From: Brassicibacter mesophilus
GTDB taxonomy: Bacteria > Bacillota > Clostridia > Tissierellales > Proteiniboraceae
Direction: 5' to 3'
Length of the DNA stretch: 64,000 nt
NCBI RefSeq assembly: GCF_050433385.1
Contig: NZ_JBNPXI010000009.1
Span: forward strand, 62,001 to 126,000
The notes under the pieces were generated by a model, which was not told where the DNA came from, made no database searches, and saw only the letters and a program-made list of their open reading frames with translations. How positions within the stretch are numbered: position 1 is the first letter of the stretch; every line of letters begins with the position of its first letter. Of this stretch, positions 35,586-43,973 are shown one piece after another. The position numbers were made by a program, and so were the translations under genes.

Positions 35586-35867
35586 TTAAATTGTTCTACT
35601 TTCTTTCTTATCTCTTAAAACATAAAACCATAAAGTCATGCTAAATACAGTTAAAAACATATATCTCTCATCTATGGATCTTAGAAATAATGTTTGTTTG
35701 AACCACAAAGATATAATAGTAATTGTTAAGATTCGAAAAGTGACAATTCTTACTATCGGATTATTAGGCTCAGTCTGCTTCCAATCTGTATTTATAACCA
35801 AAAGTATTTTATATATTATAGGAACAAAAACATATAAGATGATAGATATTATAAAAGGCATATCCAT
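35586..35867 (-). CDS. Three-segment membrane protein
   Basis: 93 residues: FIISIILYVFVPIIYKILLV, VTFRILTITIISLWF and YMFLTVFSMTLWFYVL. No family recognised. First gene of an operon with 34846. Confidence 0.65.
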   Translation of the reverse strand: MDMPFIISIILYVFVPIIYKILLVINTDWKQTEPNNPIVRIVTFRILTITIISLWFKQTLFLRSIDERYMFLTVFSMTLWFYVLRDKKESRTI

Positions 35868-35886
35868 ATTCTTTACCTCCTTTCAA

Positions 35887-35926
35887 TAATGTTCATTAAT
35901 GAACTTTTTATAACTATATGCATCAT
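35887..35926 (-). promoter_or_regulatory. GTT-N8-AAC promoter with TGCATA
   Basis: Minus strand ATGATGCATATAGTTATAAA then AAGTTCATTAATGAAC, a perfect GTTCATTAATGAAC palindrome. Confidence 0.65.
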
Positions 35927-35984
35927 CTCTCATATCAATAAGTTTATTAGTGCTTACTTAATTATTTTTGGGCAACCTAAAAAG

Positions 35985-36003
35985 AAAGCTCTATATGAGC
36001 CTT
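35985..36003 (-). terminator. Terminator
   Basis: AAGGCTC / GAGCTTT then TTTTT on the minus strand. Confidence 0.7.
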
Positions 36004-36009
36004 CTCTTT

Positions 36010-36216
36010 CTAGTGATACATCTCGTATATACCTATGTCATACCACTTATCCACTAATGGTAGTATAAAAGTAATAAATCCTATCAATAACTCAAATGAA
36101 ATTACCAACCCCTTTATATATGGATCTTTAAGTGAAAAACTTACAGCTAAAACAAAAGAGTATATCACTAATTTTATTATCCAGTTTATTAATTTTTCTA
36201 AATCTTCTTTAAACAT
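36010..36216 (-). CDS. Small two-segment membrane protein, 68 aa
   Basis: Start ATG 36216 behind AGGAGGGC. Segments LINWIIKLVIYSFVLAVSF and GLVISFELLIGFITFILPLV. Resembles small T4SS accessory membrane proteins in size only. Confidence 0.6.
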   Translation of the reverse strand: MFKEDLEKLINWIIKLVIYSFVLAVSFSLKDPYIKGLVISFELLIGFITFILPLVDKWYDIGIYEMYH

Positions 36217-36387
36217 ATATTTGCCCTCCTTTTCATATTTTTTCTCAACGAAAAAGAGATGCTTATCCATAATAATTCCTAAAAATGCAAGATCCTGTTA
36301 CTTTCAAATTCCTTAACAGTTTAATTTCGCCCTTTTAGAATTAATGTGAATTCACATCTCCATCTTTGTTCATCTTTTTTATATTAT

Positions 36388-36411
36388 ATTGTTTTAATAA
36401 TAACATTATTA
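36388..36411 (-). promoter_or_regulatory. GTT-N8-AAC site
   Basis: Minus strand AATAATGTTATTATTAAAAC; upstream of 36010 (about 170 bp) and just downstream of the 36417 gene. Confidence 0.45.
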
Positions 36412-36416
36412 CTATT

Positions 36417-37274
36417 TTAGAAAATATCTAATACTAAACTTGCAAATATCCCAAAGTTTCCAATTACAGTAATAAAAATACCAACATAGAATAAGGAGTT
36501 AATAGCCCTTCCTCTTTTTTCAGGATTATCTGCACTTGTAGCAAGCTGAGTAAATCTTACTGAAAACATGAGTAGTCCTGTTAATAAGGCTAGTCCAATA
36601 ACTTTTATCAAAATAGCTATAAGATAATCAGCTCCTATTGCTCCATAAACTTCTAATTTAGCAAACATAGGTATATCACTCTGTAATCTTAATATAAATC
36701 TAATAATAAAATATATAATAGGACTTGATAAGTCAAAACCTAAAAAAGCTAAAAACAGCATTCTCTCCTTAAGCTGAAGCATCTGGGTATATCTTTGGGC
36801 TGGATGGCTTGAAGAATTCAATAAATCTATTAAAGTTATAACAATAGCTATTAATGCTATAATTGTTGATAAAATAGTGAATACTCTCCAACCTTTGAGC
36901 ATTAATTGCATTATATTATTTACTCCTTCACTAATAATATCTTCATCCTCTAGAACCCCTTCTTGTTTAGCCCTTTGTTCTTCAATTAACCTTCTGTATA
37001 ATTCTGGATCTTCTACTTTAGCCTTTGGCAAAAGTATTTCACTAAAATATCTTCTTCTCATTTCAGCATAAGCTGTATCAGGATCACCTGCACTTACACT
37101 TATATTATCAACAGAGATTACATACCCATTTTCTGTTTTATTAACTGTATATGTAACCATTTCCCCTAATGTATTTCTGAACTCTTGGTTATAACTATCA
37201 GCATAAACTAAACTTTGAAATAATACCTGCAAACAAATAAATAACACGATCATTTTAAATTTTCTATTCATCAT
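36417..37274 (-). CDS. T4SS-like membrane protein with VirB2-like C-terminus
   Basis: 285 residues. Signal peptide, a ~110-residue outer domain, then about four membrane segments. The last two flank TSADNPEKRGRAINSLFYVGIFITVIG, almost the same signature as in the 124-aa pilin-like protein at 19137. An earlier SSSHPAQRYTQMLQL may be a diverged second copy. Probably a channel or pilin-like subunit of the transfer machinery. Starts at ATG 37274 behind AGGAGG. Confidence 0.65.
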   Translation of the reverse strand: MMNRKFKMIVLFICLQVLFQSLVYADSYNQEFRNTLGEMVTYTVNKTENGYVISVDNISVSAGDPDTAYAEMRRRYFSEILLPKAKVEDPELYRRLIEEQRAKQEGVLEDEDIISEGVNNIMQLMLKGWRVFTILSTIIALIAIVITLIDLLNSSSHPAQRYTQMLQLKERMLFLAFLGFDLSSPIIYFIIRFILRLQSDIPMFAKLEVYGAIGADYLIAILIKVIGLALLTGLLMFSVRFTQLATSADNPEKRGRAINSLFYVGIFITVIGNFGIFASLVLDIF

Positions 37275-37293
37275 TTTTCCTCCTTTCCCTTTT

Positions 37294-37332
37294 AATGTTT
37301 ATAAAAGAACTTTTTAGTATAATATGCATCAC
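37294..37332 (-). promoter_or_regulatory. GTT-N8-AAC promoter with TGCATA
   Basis: Minus strand GTGATGCATATTATACTAAA then AAGTTCTTTTATAAAC. Confidence 0.65.
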
Positions 37333-37342
37333 ACATTAAAAA

Positions 37343-37362
37343 AACACCTCAACCGAGGTGTT
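37343..37362 (-). terminator. Terminator
   Basis: AACACCTC / GAGGTGTT then TTTTTT; ends the gene at 37361. Confidence 0.8.
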
Positions 37363-38362
37363 ATTCTTCTAAATATGATTTGAATTTTTCTAAATTCTTA
37401 ATTTGCTCATATAATTCATTATCTCCTGTCATTTCATAAAGCTTATTTGCTCTTCTATACAAAGTTCTTGCTCCATCTAAAACTTTGGATCTAATGATTG
37501 ATTTAACTTTATCTTCTTCTTGCTCCTTAGCACTCAATTTGTAATAGTAATATAGAAGACTATTTCTTTCCAGCTCTTCAATAACTTCCATATCAGAAGT
37601 TATATTATTTTCTTTGTAATAAGCTAATAACTCATCTTTAGTTAGATTATTTTTCTTTCTATTTATTGATTCTAGTTTCAAAGTATCATGAAAAATAAAA
37701 TCTTTATGCTTTTCCATTATATCAATAATATTTTCGCCATTAATATATTGCTTTGTCATATAGCTTTCTTTTGCTTGTTTATATGTCTCAAGAACAACTT
37801 TCTCAGCATATACTTTCATATCATCATTGATTTTTTTAAAATCATACTGATTATTAAAATAATCAGGAAAAGGTCTAACAATTAATCCTAAATCAACATA
37901 TATTTTTTCACTTGTCTTATCCTCGATATCGTTTATGATATTAATAGTTTTCTTGTCTGGGACTTTCTTATTCAGATAATAATTTACTATTTCTTTTTTT
38001 ACCTCTTCTACATAATCGCTTAATGATATCTCTTTAGAACTTTTCTTGCTCTTCTTTTCATCTTCATCTAATTTTAAGTATTTTGTTTGTGATAAATAAT
38101 CATCAGTTAAAAGAAAATACTCTCCATTTATATAAGCAAATGAAGCTCTTTCTATTTTTCTTCTTGTAAGACCAAGAGAACTATTAAACTTTTTACGAAG
38201 GTGGTTTTTATTTTTATCTGATATCTCATATTGATTAGGTATATAAAAATTACTATGTATATTAGCACTTATAAGGTTATTAGAAAACTCCTTCTTGATT
38301 TCATCTAAGCTTTTACTGCAAGTTTCTTTTATCTCATTTTTAATTAATTCATACCTATCCAT
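37361..38362 (-). CDS. Hypothetical soluble protein, 333 aa
   Basis: Lysine/glutamate-rich and helical. Contains RRKIERASFAYINGEYFLLTDDYL near residue 70 and YKLSAKEQEEDKVKSIIRSK near 270. No family recognised. Monocistronic between a promoter at 38409 and a terminator. Confidence 0.65.
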   Translation of the reverse strand: MDRYELIKNEIKETCSKSLDEIKKEFSNNLISANIHSNFYIPNQYEISDKNKNHLRKKFNSSLGLTRRKIERASFAYINGEYFLLTDDYLSQTKYLKLDEDEKKSKKSSKEISLSDYVEEVKKEIVNYYLNKKVPDKKTINIINDIEDKTSEKIYVDLGLIVRPFPDYFNNQYDFKKINDDMKVYAEKVVLETYKQAKESYMTKQYINGENIIDIMEKHKDFIFHDTLKLESINRKKNNLTKDELLAYYKENNITSDMEVIEELERNSLLYYYYKLSAKEQEEDKVKSIIRSKVLDGARTLYRRANKLYEMTGDNELYEQIKNLEKFKSYLEE

Positions 38363-38408
38363 CTTAGAAACCCCTTTGCTCTTATTTGTTTAATTATAAC
38401 ATGTGCTT

Positions 38409-38435
38409 ATAATGTTCTACAAGAAACATTATAGA
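38409..38435 (-). promoter_or_regulatory. GTT-N8-AAC promoter
   Basis: Minus strand CTATAATGTTTCTTGTAGAAC; drives 37361. Confidence 0.6.
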
Positions 38436-38618
38436 CTGTATTTTGACAAATTATACTTATTATAAACAAAAACACCTAAGATAGGAGTTTAAATTAGTTT
38501 CTGGAAAGCTTTTATTTTATTTCGTCTCTATATTTGTCTATTCTCTGTATTCTCATTTCTCTAATAAATATAAATCTTTATAATCATATCAAACTTTTCG
38601 ATTTTTGACATTTAAAAA

Positions 38619-38640
38619 CCTGCATCATTTCTGATACAGG
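38619..38640 (-). terminator. Terminator of the toxin operon
   Basis: CCTGTATCA / TGATGCAGG then TTTTT on the minus strand. Confidence 0.75.
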
Positions 38641-38649
38641 CTCTTATCA

Positions 38650-38931
38650 TTAATTTCTATCAACAATTTTATGTTCTCCAACTGCATGTAATAGAATTAT
38701 TTTGTCTTCTTCATAAGTAAATATTATTCTGTAATTCATATTGATACTACATTCATGAACTTTTGAATTTAAATATTTACTCCAAGAATAATTATTTTTT
38801 GTTCTGAGACTTGGATAACTAGGATCTACCGAAAGAATTTCTATTGTTTTTTTAGCCTTTGTTTTTATAGCATCAGGAAGTTTCTTGTATCCTTTCTTAA
38901 ATGCATTTGTAAATATGATTGAATACATCAT
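38650..38931 (-). CDS. RelE/YafQ-family toxin
   Basis: 93 residues; typical RelE-superfamily mRNA interferase layout: FKKGYKKLPDAIKTKAKKTI (helices), ECSINMNYRIIFTYEEDKIILLHAVGEHKIV (core sheet with MNYRIIF and the C-terminal HAVGEHKI). Family members cut mRNA on the ribosome. The gene starts one base after the antitoxin stop, so the pair is translationally coupled and probably stabilises the element. Confidence 0.85.
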   Translation of the reverse strand: MMYSIIFTNAFKKGYKKLPDAIKTKAKKTIEILSVDPSYPSLRTKNNYSWSKYLNSKVHECSINMNYRIIFTYEEDKIILLHAVGEHKIVDRN

Positions 38932-38932
38932 A

Positions 38933-39208
38933 CTATTTATCTTCCTTGTCTAAGTCATTAAATAAATCTTCCGTATTGCTATAAGTCTTATATTCATTTT
39001 TATTCTTTAAATAGTGCTGGTATTCTTCCTTTACCTCGCTAGCTAGTTTCTCATCCCAGAATTCTTTATCTACTAAAACAACTGGTGATATAACAATTCT
39101 ATTATCAATTATGTCTATATTTACATCGTCTCCAATATTAAGTTTTAATTCCTTCATAATTTCCGTTGGTATGGTGAGCTGATTCTTTGCTTTAATCTTC
39201 CCTAACAT
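38933..39208 (-). CDS. AbrB/MazE-type antitoxin
   Basis: 91 residues from ATG 39208 behind GGCAGGTGAG. An N-terminal SpoVT/AbrB swapped-hairpin domain (IKAKNQLTIPTEIMKELKLNIGDDVNIDIIDNRIVI) followed by a helical, acidic toxin-binding tail. It should bind DNA at its own promoter and neutralise the RelE-type toxin. AbrB-type antitoxins are more often paired with MazF/VapC-like toxins, so the RelE pairing is a mixed one. Confidence 0.8.
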   Translation of the reverse strand: MLGKIKAKNQLTIPTEIMKELKLNIGDDVNIDIIDNRIVISPVVLVDKEFWDEKLASEVKEEYQHYLKNKNEYKTYSNTEDLFNDLDKEDK

Positions 39209-39348
39209 ATACTCACCTGCCTTTCTTATTATGGTTTTACTTTCTAACTTTCTAACTATAATATTAGCACTTTCTTTTCCATTATTCAACTTATTTTCCC
39301 CCTTCTTTAGTTTTTATAAGGAGCAGAATATTCTACTCCCATTTCCCT

Positions 39349-39828
39349 TTATAGTTCATAAGCCTTAAGTAATTGAGTTTGAATTTTGAGAAGATCTTCT
39401 ATGTCAGAATTGCTCTGTATTAATAAATAGTTGGTAAGTAGATCAGCTTTAATAGTTCCTATAGTCATAATAAATTTGTATTCATCGCTAGGTTTTATAT
39501 TGATAGAGACATAGTGCCCATTTTCTGGGATTTTGTCTTCATCTTGATTACCAATTATTCTAAACACACTACAATCCTGATATAGTCTTTTTCTAACTAA
39601 TAGGTCTGCTGTCTGATAGAATATGCTTTTTACTAAATTACCTTTTACTTTGATCTTCTCTTCTTGTGATTGGAATTTGCTTTTATATTCAGATATGGGA
39701 TTTAGAAATTCATCTATTACTACATAATCCCCATCAGAATCTATCTCAATAACCTTATATTCATTACCTTTAACAAAATGATTAGTAGTCTCTCCAATAT
39801 ATTTAATCTTAAATAGATATTCTCTCAT
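39349..39828 (-). CDS. Hypothetical protein
   Basis: 159 residues from ATG 39828 behind GGGAGGC. N-terminal beta-rich part (FKIKYIGETTNHFVKGNEYKVIEIDSDGDYVVID) resembles small phage or plasmid beta-barrel proteins. Last gene of a three-gene run (40404 to 39349). Confidence 0.6.
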   Translation of the reverse strand: MREYLFKIKYIGETTNHFVKGNEYKVIEIDSDGDYVVIDEFLNPISEYKSKFQSQEEKIKVKGNLVKSIFYQTADLLVRKRLYQDCSVFRIIGNQDEDKIPENGHYVSINIKPSDEYKFIMTIGTIKADLLTNYLLIQSNSDIEDLLKIQTQLLKAYEL

Positions 39829-39830
39829 GA

Positions 39831-40112
39831 TTAAGCCTCCCACATTGTAATTTGCTTTTTGTTGCTATTTATTGCACCTAGGATACTTTCCTCATAATTA
39901 TCAATTAAAGCCCTTAAAAAGCAAAATTCAAGCTCAGAAGTATATAATTTATTGTCTTGTCCAATGTGAGAATGAACCCCTCTTGACTTTCTTAAATTTA
40001 CCTCCAGCTTATTAGTAAAATCATCTTTTTCAAAAATAATATTGAATATATTTTTACTATCACTTTTTTTGTAAAGTTTTGACTTAACGATTACTTTAAT
40101 CTTCTTTGTCAT
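39831..40112 (-). CDS. Hypothetical protein
   Basis: 93 residues from ATG 40112 behind GGAGGG; overlaps the end of 40096-40404 by 17 bases. Basic N-terminus, helical C-terminus ending ITMWEA. No family recognised. Confidence 0.6.
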   Translation of the reverse strand: MTKKIKVIVKSKLYKKSDSKNIFNIIFEKDDFTNKLEVNLRKSRGVHSHIGQDNKLYTSELEFCFLRALIDNYEESILGAINSNKKQITMWEA

Positions 40113-40404
40113 TATCAATTCCCTCCATATCAAAATAATTTAGCTGTGATAAAATTGTTTTTAGCTTTTCAGCAGTAAGATTATTGTTACTATATTTTGA
40201 TAGCTCTGCAAGTAATTCTTGGCACTGCGATAATACTTTCCAAGAATCATCAAAGGCTATAAGTTGAGGAACTTCTTGGTCATAAAGATTAGTCCAAACT
40301 ATTCTAAATTCACCTTCTGTTCCTCCCCTTGGATAAAACTTACCTATTACGAACTCCTTTGTTGCTGGATAGTAATAAAAACCCTTAACAGCTTTATTTT
40401 TCAT
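40096..40404 (-). CDS. Hypothetical protein
   Basis: 102 residues from ATG 40404 behind AGAGGTGAG. Beta-rich N-terminus (KGFYYYPATKEFVIGKFYPRGG) and helical acidic C-terminus. First gene of the three-gene run; no family recognised. Confidence 0.6.
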   Translation of the reverse strand: MKNKAVKGFYYYPATKEFVIGKFYPRGGTEGEFRIVWTNLYDQEVPQLIAFDDSWKVLSQCQELLAELSKYSNNNLTAEKLKTILSQLNYFDMEGIDNDKED

Positions 40405-40469
40405 ATTTCTCACCTCTCAAGTTAAGTTAGTTTAAAGGCTCTAATATTAAATACTAGAGCCTCTATTCC

Positions 40470-40922
40470 TTAATAAATTCTAATTACTTTATTGTCTTTG
40501 ATATCTTTAATAGAAACTACCGTTTCTCCATATAGCTTATTTACATAAGTGATTGCTTTTCTCCAATTCTCATCAAGCTCTCCATAAAACCCATCTGATC
40601 TTAATTCAAAAATATCCTGATAATGAACTTTTAAAATTAAAAGTATTACACAAGTTGGAAAATCGTAATCTTTATGAGCTGTCTTACAGAAATTGGATTC
40701 AATAGTATCTGGTGTTAGATAGAATGTTTCATGTCCTTCTTCTCCTATACCATTAAAAACAATCTCCCTTGGAGTAACGACAGGCTTCTCTGGATTATCA
40801 TTTTCTGCTTGAATAATCCCTTTATTAAAGAAACAATAAGTTACTTTCTTTAGCTTTTTTAAAACCTCTTCATCAAACATATTTTGCTTTTCTTTGAAGT
40901 TAAAGTAATGTGTATATCCCAT
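40470..40922 (-). CDS. MGYTHYF-type accessory protein
   Basis: 150 residues starting MGYTHYFNF, a start shared by small uncharacterised proteins of phages and plasmids. Paralogue of 41333-41719: both have MFD.E.LK..KKV.Y.F, E.FYLTP, and W...I/V.YVNK. Role unknown. Own GTT-N8-AAC promoter at 40939. Confidence 0.7.
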   Translation of the reverse strand: MGYTHYFNFKEKQNMFDEEVLKKLKKVTYCFFNKGIIQAENDNPEKPVVTPREIVFNGIGEEGHETFYLTPDTIESNFCKTAHKDYDFPTCVILLILKVHYQDIFELRSDGFYGELDENWRKAITYVNKLYGETVVSIKDIKDNKVIRIY

Positions 40923-40938
40923 TTAGAATCTCTCCTTT

Positions 40939-40962
40939 ATAGTTCCTATATGAACATTATTA
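40939..40962 (-). promoter_or_regulatory. GTT-N8-AAC promoter
   Basis: Minus strand AATAATGTTCATATAGGAAC; overlaps the ribosome-site region of 40470-40922, so the start point may lie very close to the gene. Confidence 0.45.
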
Positions 40963-40970
40963 ATTGTTTA

Positions 40971-41321
40971 TTATTCTTGATGCCGTTCTTGATAATTTAT
41001 GATGTAATCACTTAACCAACTACAATTACCAAATCTTAACCTCCATAGTGCAAGACTTCCCCAATTAACTTGATTCTTATCGTTAAAAATCAATACAAGA
41101 TCTGTCCTGCCACCTGTTGTAGTTAGCTCGTATGCCTTTTTCCAGAATGTGTTATTAGTATCTTTTACTATCACATGATCTTCTTCAACTAGCATATCTT
41201 TTAAGCCATTTAACCAATCATTTAGATTACCACCAGCACCTAACATAACTAAACCTTCTACTTTGTTTTGATTATCTAGTAAGTCCTGAAAATCTAGTTT
41301 TTCAATATTCATATTTTCCAT
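40971..41321 (-). CDS. Hypothetical protein
   Basis: 116 residues, ATG 41321 behind AGGAGC. MLGAGGNLNDWLNGL and RTDLVLIFNDKNQVNWGSLALWRLRFGNCSWLSDYI are recognisable as a small plasmid-type protein, but no named family can be given. Co-directional with 41333 (11-base gap). Confidence 0.65.
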   Translation of the reverse strand: MENMNIEKLDFQDLLDNQNKVEGLVMLGAGGNLNDWLNGLKDMLVEEDHVIVKDTNNTFWKKAYELTTTGGRTDLVLIFNDKNQVNWGSLALWRLRFGNCSWLSDYIINYQERHQE

Positions 41322-41332
41322 TAAAGCTCCTC

Positions 41333-41719
41333 CTATCTAACTACTACTAGATTATTAATTATTTGAATTCTAGTATTTAGCATCTTATTTACATATTTAA
41401 CACCTCTATACCAAACTGGCTCTACTTGGTTCTCTAAAAAACATTGGCTAGTAAATTTAAAGCTATCAAGATAATGCTTTTTAATAATTAAAAGTAGAAT
41501 ACAACAGATAAAATCACTCTTAGCTTCAACTCTTTTAGTATTATTAGGAGTTAAATAAAATTCTTCTTTGTCACTGCTAAATTTAATCTTATATTCATTA
41601 ACTTCGACTTCTTGAATAAGATTTCTCTTCTTAAATGAATATAAAACCTTCTTAATGTCCTTTAATAACTCTTTATCAAACATACCTTTTCTTCGCTCAA
41701 AGTAGTAATAGTTTTTCAC
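41333..41719 (-). CDS. Paralogue of the MGYTHYF-type protein
   Basis: 128 residues, shorter than 40470-40922 but with the same order of blocks. The N-terminal MGYTHYF is replaced by MKNYYYF. Part of the operon 42068 to 40971. Confidence 0.65.
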   Translation of the reverse strand: MKNYYYFERRKGMFDKELLKDIKKVLYSFKKRNLIQEVEVNEYKIKFSSDKEEFYLTPNNTKRVEAKSDFICCILLLIIKKHYLDSFKFTSQCFLENQVEPVWYRGVKYVNKMLNTRIQIINNLVVVR

Positions 41720-41735
41720 TTATAATCTCTCCCTT

Positions 41736-42068
41736 TTAAAATTTTCTACCTAATAGCTCTATTAATTTTCGAGGCTGAAAGTGTAAATCTCTTTCAATAA
41801 ATGGAAGCTTTCTTCTGTTTTCTAGGGTTAATTCTTCTAACTGAGATAATGTAAAATAACCAAATTCAGAACAAAAATTGTCAGCTTCATTTTTTACATA
41901 TCCCCAAAATAGAAAATCTCCATCTTCTCTTTCTTCACCCTCAATCACATACCAAGTGAAAGAGCCACAAAAGTATTTTGCTATAACTACTTTTTGGTTC
42001 AGTTTAATTTCCTCTGTTTCATAAAGCTTAGGTAGTGCCTCTCTAATTTCTTGTGTTAACAATTTCAT
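41736..42068 (-). CDS. DUF2958 protein
   Basis: About 110 residues from ATG 42068 behind GGAGATGG. LLTQEIREALPKLYETEE, AKYFCGSFTWYVIEGE and FWGYVKNEADNFCSEFGYFTLSQLEEL are the family hallmarks (DUF2958, common on plasmids and integrative elements). Function unknown. Controlled by the 18-bp palindrome at 42137. Confidence 0.85.
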   Translation of the reverse strand: MKLLTQEIREALPKLYETEEIKLNQKVVIAKYFCGSFTWYVIEGEEREDGDFLFWGYVKNEADNFCSEFGYFTLSQLEELTLENRRKLPFIERDLHFQPRKLIELLGRKF

Positions 42069-42136
42069 TAACAACCATCTCCTTCTTATTTTTTAATTAC
42101 TTACAAACACATTATTAATTAATAGAATGTAATCAA

Positions 42137-42154
42137 ATTCCAATTAAACAGAAT
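42137..42154 (-). promoter_or_regulatory. ATTCYRTTWWAAYRGAAT palindrome
   Basis: 69 bp upstream of the DUF2958 gene start. Confidence 0.55.
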
Positions 42155-42178
42155 GTTGTATTAATAGTTATTAACACA

Positions 42179-42316
42179 TCATTTTAACTTTGGATCAAAT
42201 AGCCCTGAATTATAATCTTCAAAAAGTTGTTCCATTACAGCATCATAATCTCTGTCTATTTCTTCTGAAACAAAGTCTAAAAATTCTTTTTCCTCTTTCG
42301 ACAAAATTTTCATCAT
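42179..42316 (-). CDS. 45-aa acidic protein
   Basis: ATG 42316 (or 42313) behind AAAGGGTGG, ending TGA at 42179. Acidic helical KEEKEFLDFVSEEIDRDYDAVMEQLFEDYNSGLF. Its own GTT-N8-AAC promoter lies right upstream. No family recognised. Confidence 0.6.
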   Translation of the reverse strand: MMKILSKEEKEFLDFVSEEIDRDYDAVMEQLFEDYNSGLFDPKLK

Positions 42317-42330
42317 AACCACCCTTTCTA

Positions 42331-42356
42331 AAATGTTTTTATGTGAACATTATAGC
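42331..42356 (-). promoter_or_regulatory. GTT-N8-AAC promoter
   Basis: Minus strand CTATAATGTTCACATAAAAAC; drives the 45-aa gene and overlaps the end of radC. Confidence 0.6.
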
Positions 42357-43027
42357 TAGATTAAACCTTCTTCTTTTAGAGAGTAGTATTTATCCCCACC
42401 AATAATCACATGATCCAATACAGAGATTCCTATTATTTTTCCTGCTTCAATCAATCTTTTTGAAATGTTAATATCTTCATTGCTGGGATTAGCAATTTGA
42501 GATGGATGATTATGGCAAAGTATTATTGCACTAGCCGACCGCTGTATAGCAGGTTTAAAGGCCTCTCTGGGATGAACTAGGCTACTATTTAATGTTCCTT
42601 CTGATATTTGTTCTACTGAAATTACTTGATTTTTAGTATCAAGAATTACTATCTTAAAATACTCTTTTTTAAGATGTTTCATATCGTCCATTAATAGATT
42701 CGCCACATCTGATGGTGATGAAATTTTTGTTATCTCTCCTCTTCTCTCTTGAGAATATCTGACTGCCATAGTGAAAAATGCTTTAAGCTTCTGTTTTTGT
42801 AAATCAGTAGCATTTAACATTTCAATTTCTTCTCTTAAATCCTGTAAATTTTCAAATTTTCTAAGTTCTTCCTCTTTAATTCCCGTAAGAAAAGATAATG
42901 CTTCAAAATTAAGAAGCGATGCAATACCATAGGTATTAATTCTTTCTTTTAAAATATCTTTTCTTTCCTTTTCAAAACCCCTTACCGCTTCATTTCCTAC
43001 CATAAACTTCATTTGTGCATTACTCAT
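42356..43027 (-). CDS. radC: RadC-like JAB/MPN protein
   Basis: 223 residues, full length. N-terminal helix-hairpin-helix part, then a JAMM zinc motif: E143, H172-N-H174 and D185 (CHNHPSQIANPSNED). The family is common on plasmids and integrative elements; a role in repair or in antagonising host defence has been suggested, but the substrate is unknown. Starts ATG 43027 behind GGAGGAAG. Confidence 0.9.
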   Translation of the reverse strand: MSNAQMKFMVGNEAVRGFEKERKDILKERINTYGIASLLNFEALSFLTGIKEEELRKFENLQDLREEIEMLNATDLQKQKLKAFFTMAVRYSQERRGEITKISSPSDVANLLMDDMKHLKKEYFKIVILDTKNQVISVEQISEGTLNSSLVHPREAFKPAIQRSASAIILCHNHPSQIANPSNEDINISKRLIEAGKIIGISVLDHVIIGGDKYYSLKEEGLI

Positions 43028-43154
43028 GATTTCTTCCTCCTTAAAATTTCCTAAATTTTTATTTAGAGTCCTTTTGAATTTTTCTACTTTTTTATTTTTG
43101 TGTTACTATATTATAGATAGGACATAAGGATTTAATAATTTTTTTGCATGAAAA

Positions 43155-43183
43155 AAAGAGCCTCGATTAATTCAAAGCTCTTT
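43155..43183 (-). terminator. Terminator
   Basis: AAAGAGC / GCTCTTT then T-tract; ends the gene at 43239. Confidence 0.7.
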
Positions 43184-43238
43184 CCTTTATTCATAGTATT
43201 CTAGTTTGTATATAAAGTGTTTCTATTACAGATACTTA

Positions 43239-43547
43239 TCAATTAAAAATTTCTATTATGTATCTTTCTTCCAAATAATCGTCATTCTTTTTTACGTAAC
43301 AAATATTACTCTGCTCCTCTCTTTCTATCAATATATCAACATCTAATTTATTAAACATAGATAATAAGACGAATTCTGGATTATCTGTTATAAAATATTC
43401 ACCTTTTTTAGTAGATAGTATTTTCACTTCAACAAGTGAAGTTCCAAAAAAGCCATCTATTTCGATAGCTGTTTTTTTTACCTTCCCAATTACTTTTTCA
43501 CCTGTTATTTCTTCAAATTTTAGTATTAAATTTTTTGTTATATTCAT
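43239..43547 (-). CDS. Hypothetical protein
   Basis: 102 residues behind AAAGGAGG. Beta-rich; GKVKKTAIEIDGFFGTSLVEVKILSTKKGEYFITD. No family recognised. Preceded by the 18-bp palindrome at 43603. Confidence 0.6.
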   Translation of the reverse strand: MNITKNLILKFEEITGEKVIGKVKKTAIEIDGFFGTSLVEVKILSTKKGEYFITDNPEFVLLSMFNKLDVDILIEREEQSNICYVKKNDDYLEERYIIEIFN

Positions 43548-43602
43548 CTTGTTTCCTCCTTTTCTTTGATAATCTTATAATGGCATATAGTATTTTCCCT
43601 TA

Positions 43603-43620
43603 ATTCCATTCAAACAGAAT
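43603..43620 (-). promoter_or_regulatory. ATTCYRTTWWAAYRGAAT palindrome
   Basis: 56 bp upstream of the gene starting at 43547. Confidence 0.55.
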
Positions 43621-43654
43621 AATTTCAATAAAAAAGACTACTAAACTCTAATGT

Positions 43655-43843
43655 CTAGTAGCCCATTTTTCTTTGGTCTGCTTGAACTTTTCTATAAACT
43701 TCTCTTAGCTGTCTGTAGTTCATATAACCTCTTTTACCTAATGCATCTGGTGAATATGGCAGACCTCTTACATATCCCTTTGTGTTTCTAACCTTGTTAA
43801 TCATAAACATAACATAATTATAAAAATTATAATTATTTCTCAT
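43655..43843 (-). CDS. Small basic protein, 62 aa
   Basis: ATG 43843 behind GGAGGTG. Arg/Tyr-rich, with VRGLPYSPDALGKRGYMNYRQLREVYRKVQADQRKMGY, a helix likely to bind nucleic acid. No family recognised. Confidence 0.6.
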   Translation of the reverse strand: MRNNYNFYNYVMFMINKVRNTKGYVRGLPYSPDALGKRGYMNYRQLREVYRKVQADQRKMGY

Positions 43844-43949
43844 TTCTAACACCTCCAAAAACTTTGCACACTTACTAATAAGGAGTGATTTCTAACCTTA
43901 CTTATCTGATATTTTAATATCACCTAGAATATTTAATATACTATATATT

Positions 43950-43973
43950 ATTGTTTATATTAGAACATTATAA
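43950..43973 (-). promoter_or_regulatory. GTT-N8-AAC promoter
   Basis: Minus strand TATAATGTTCTAATATAAAC; drives the 62-aa gene. Confidence 0.6.
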
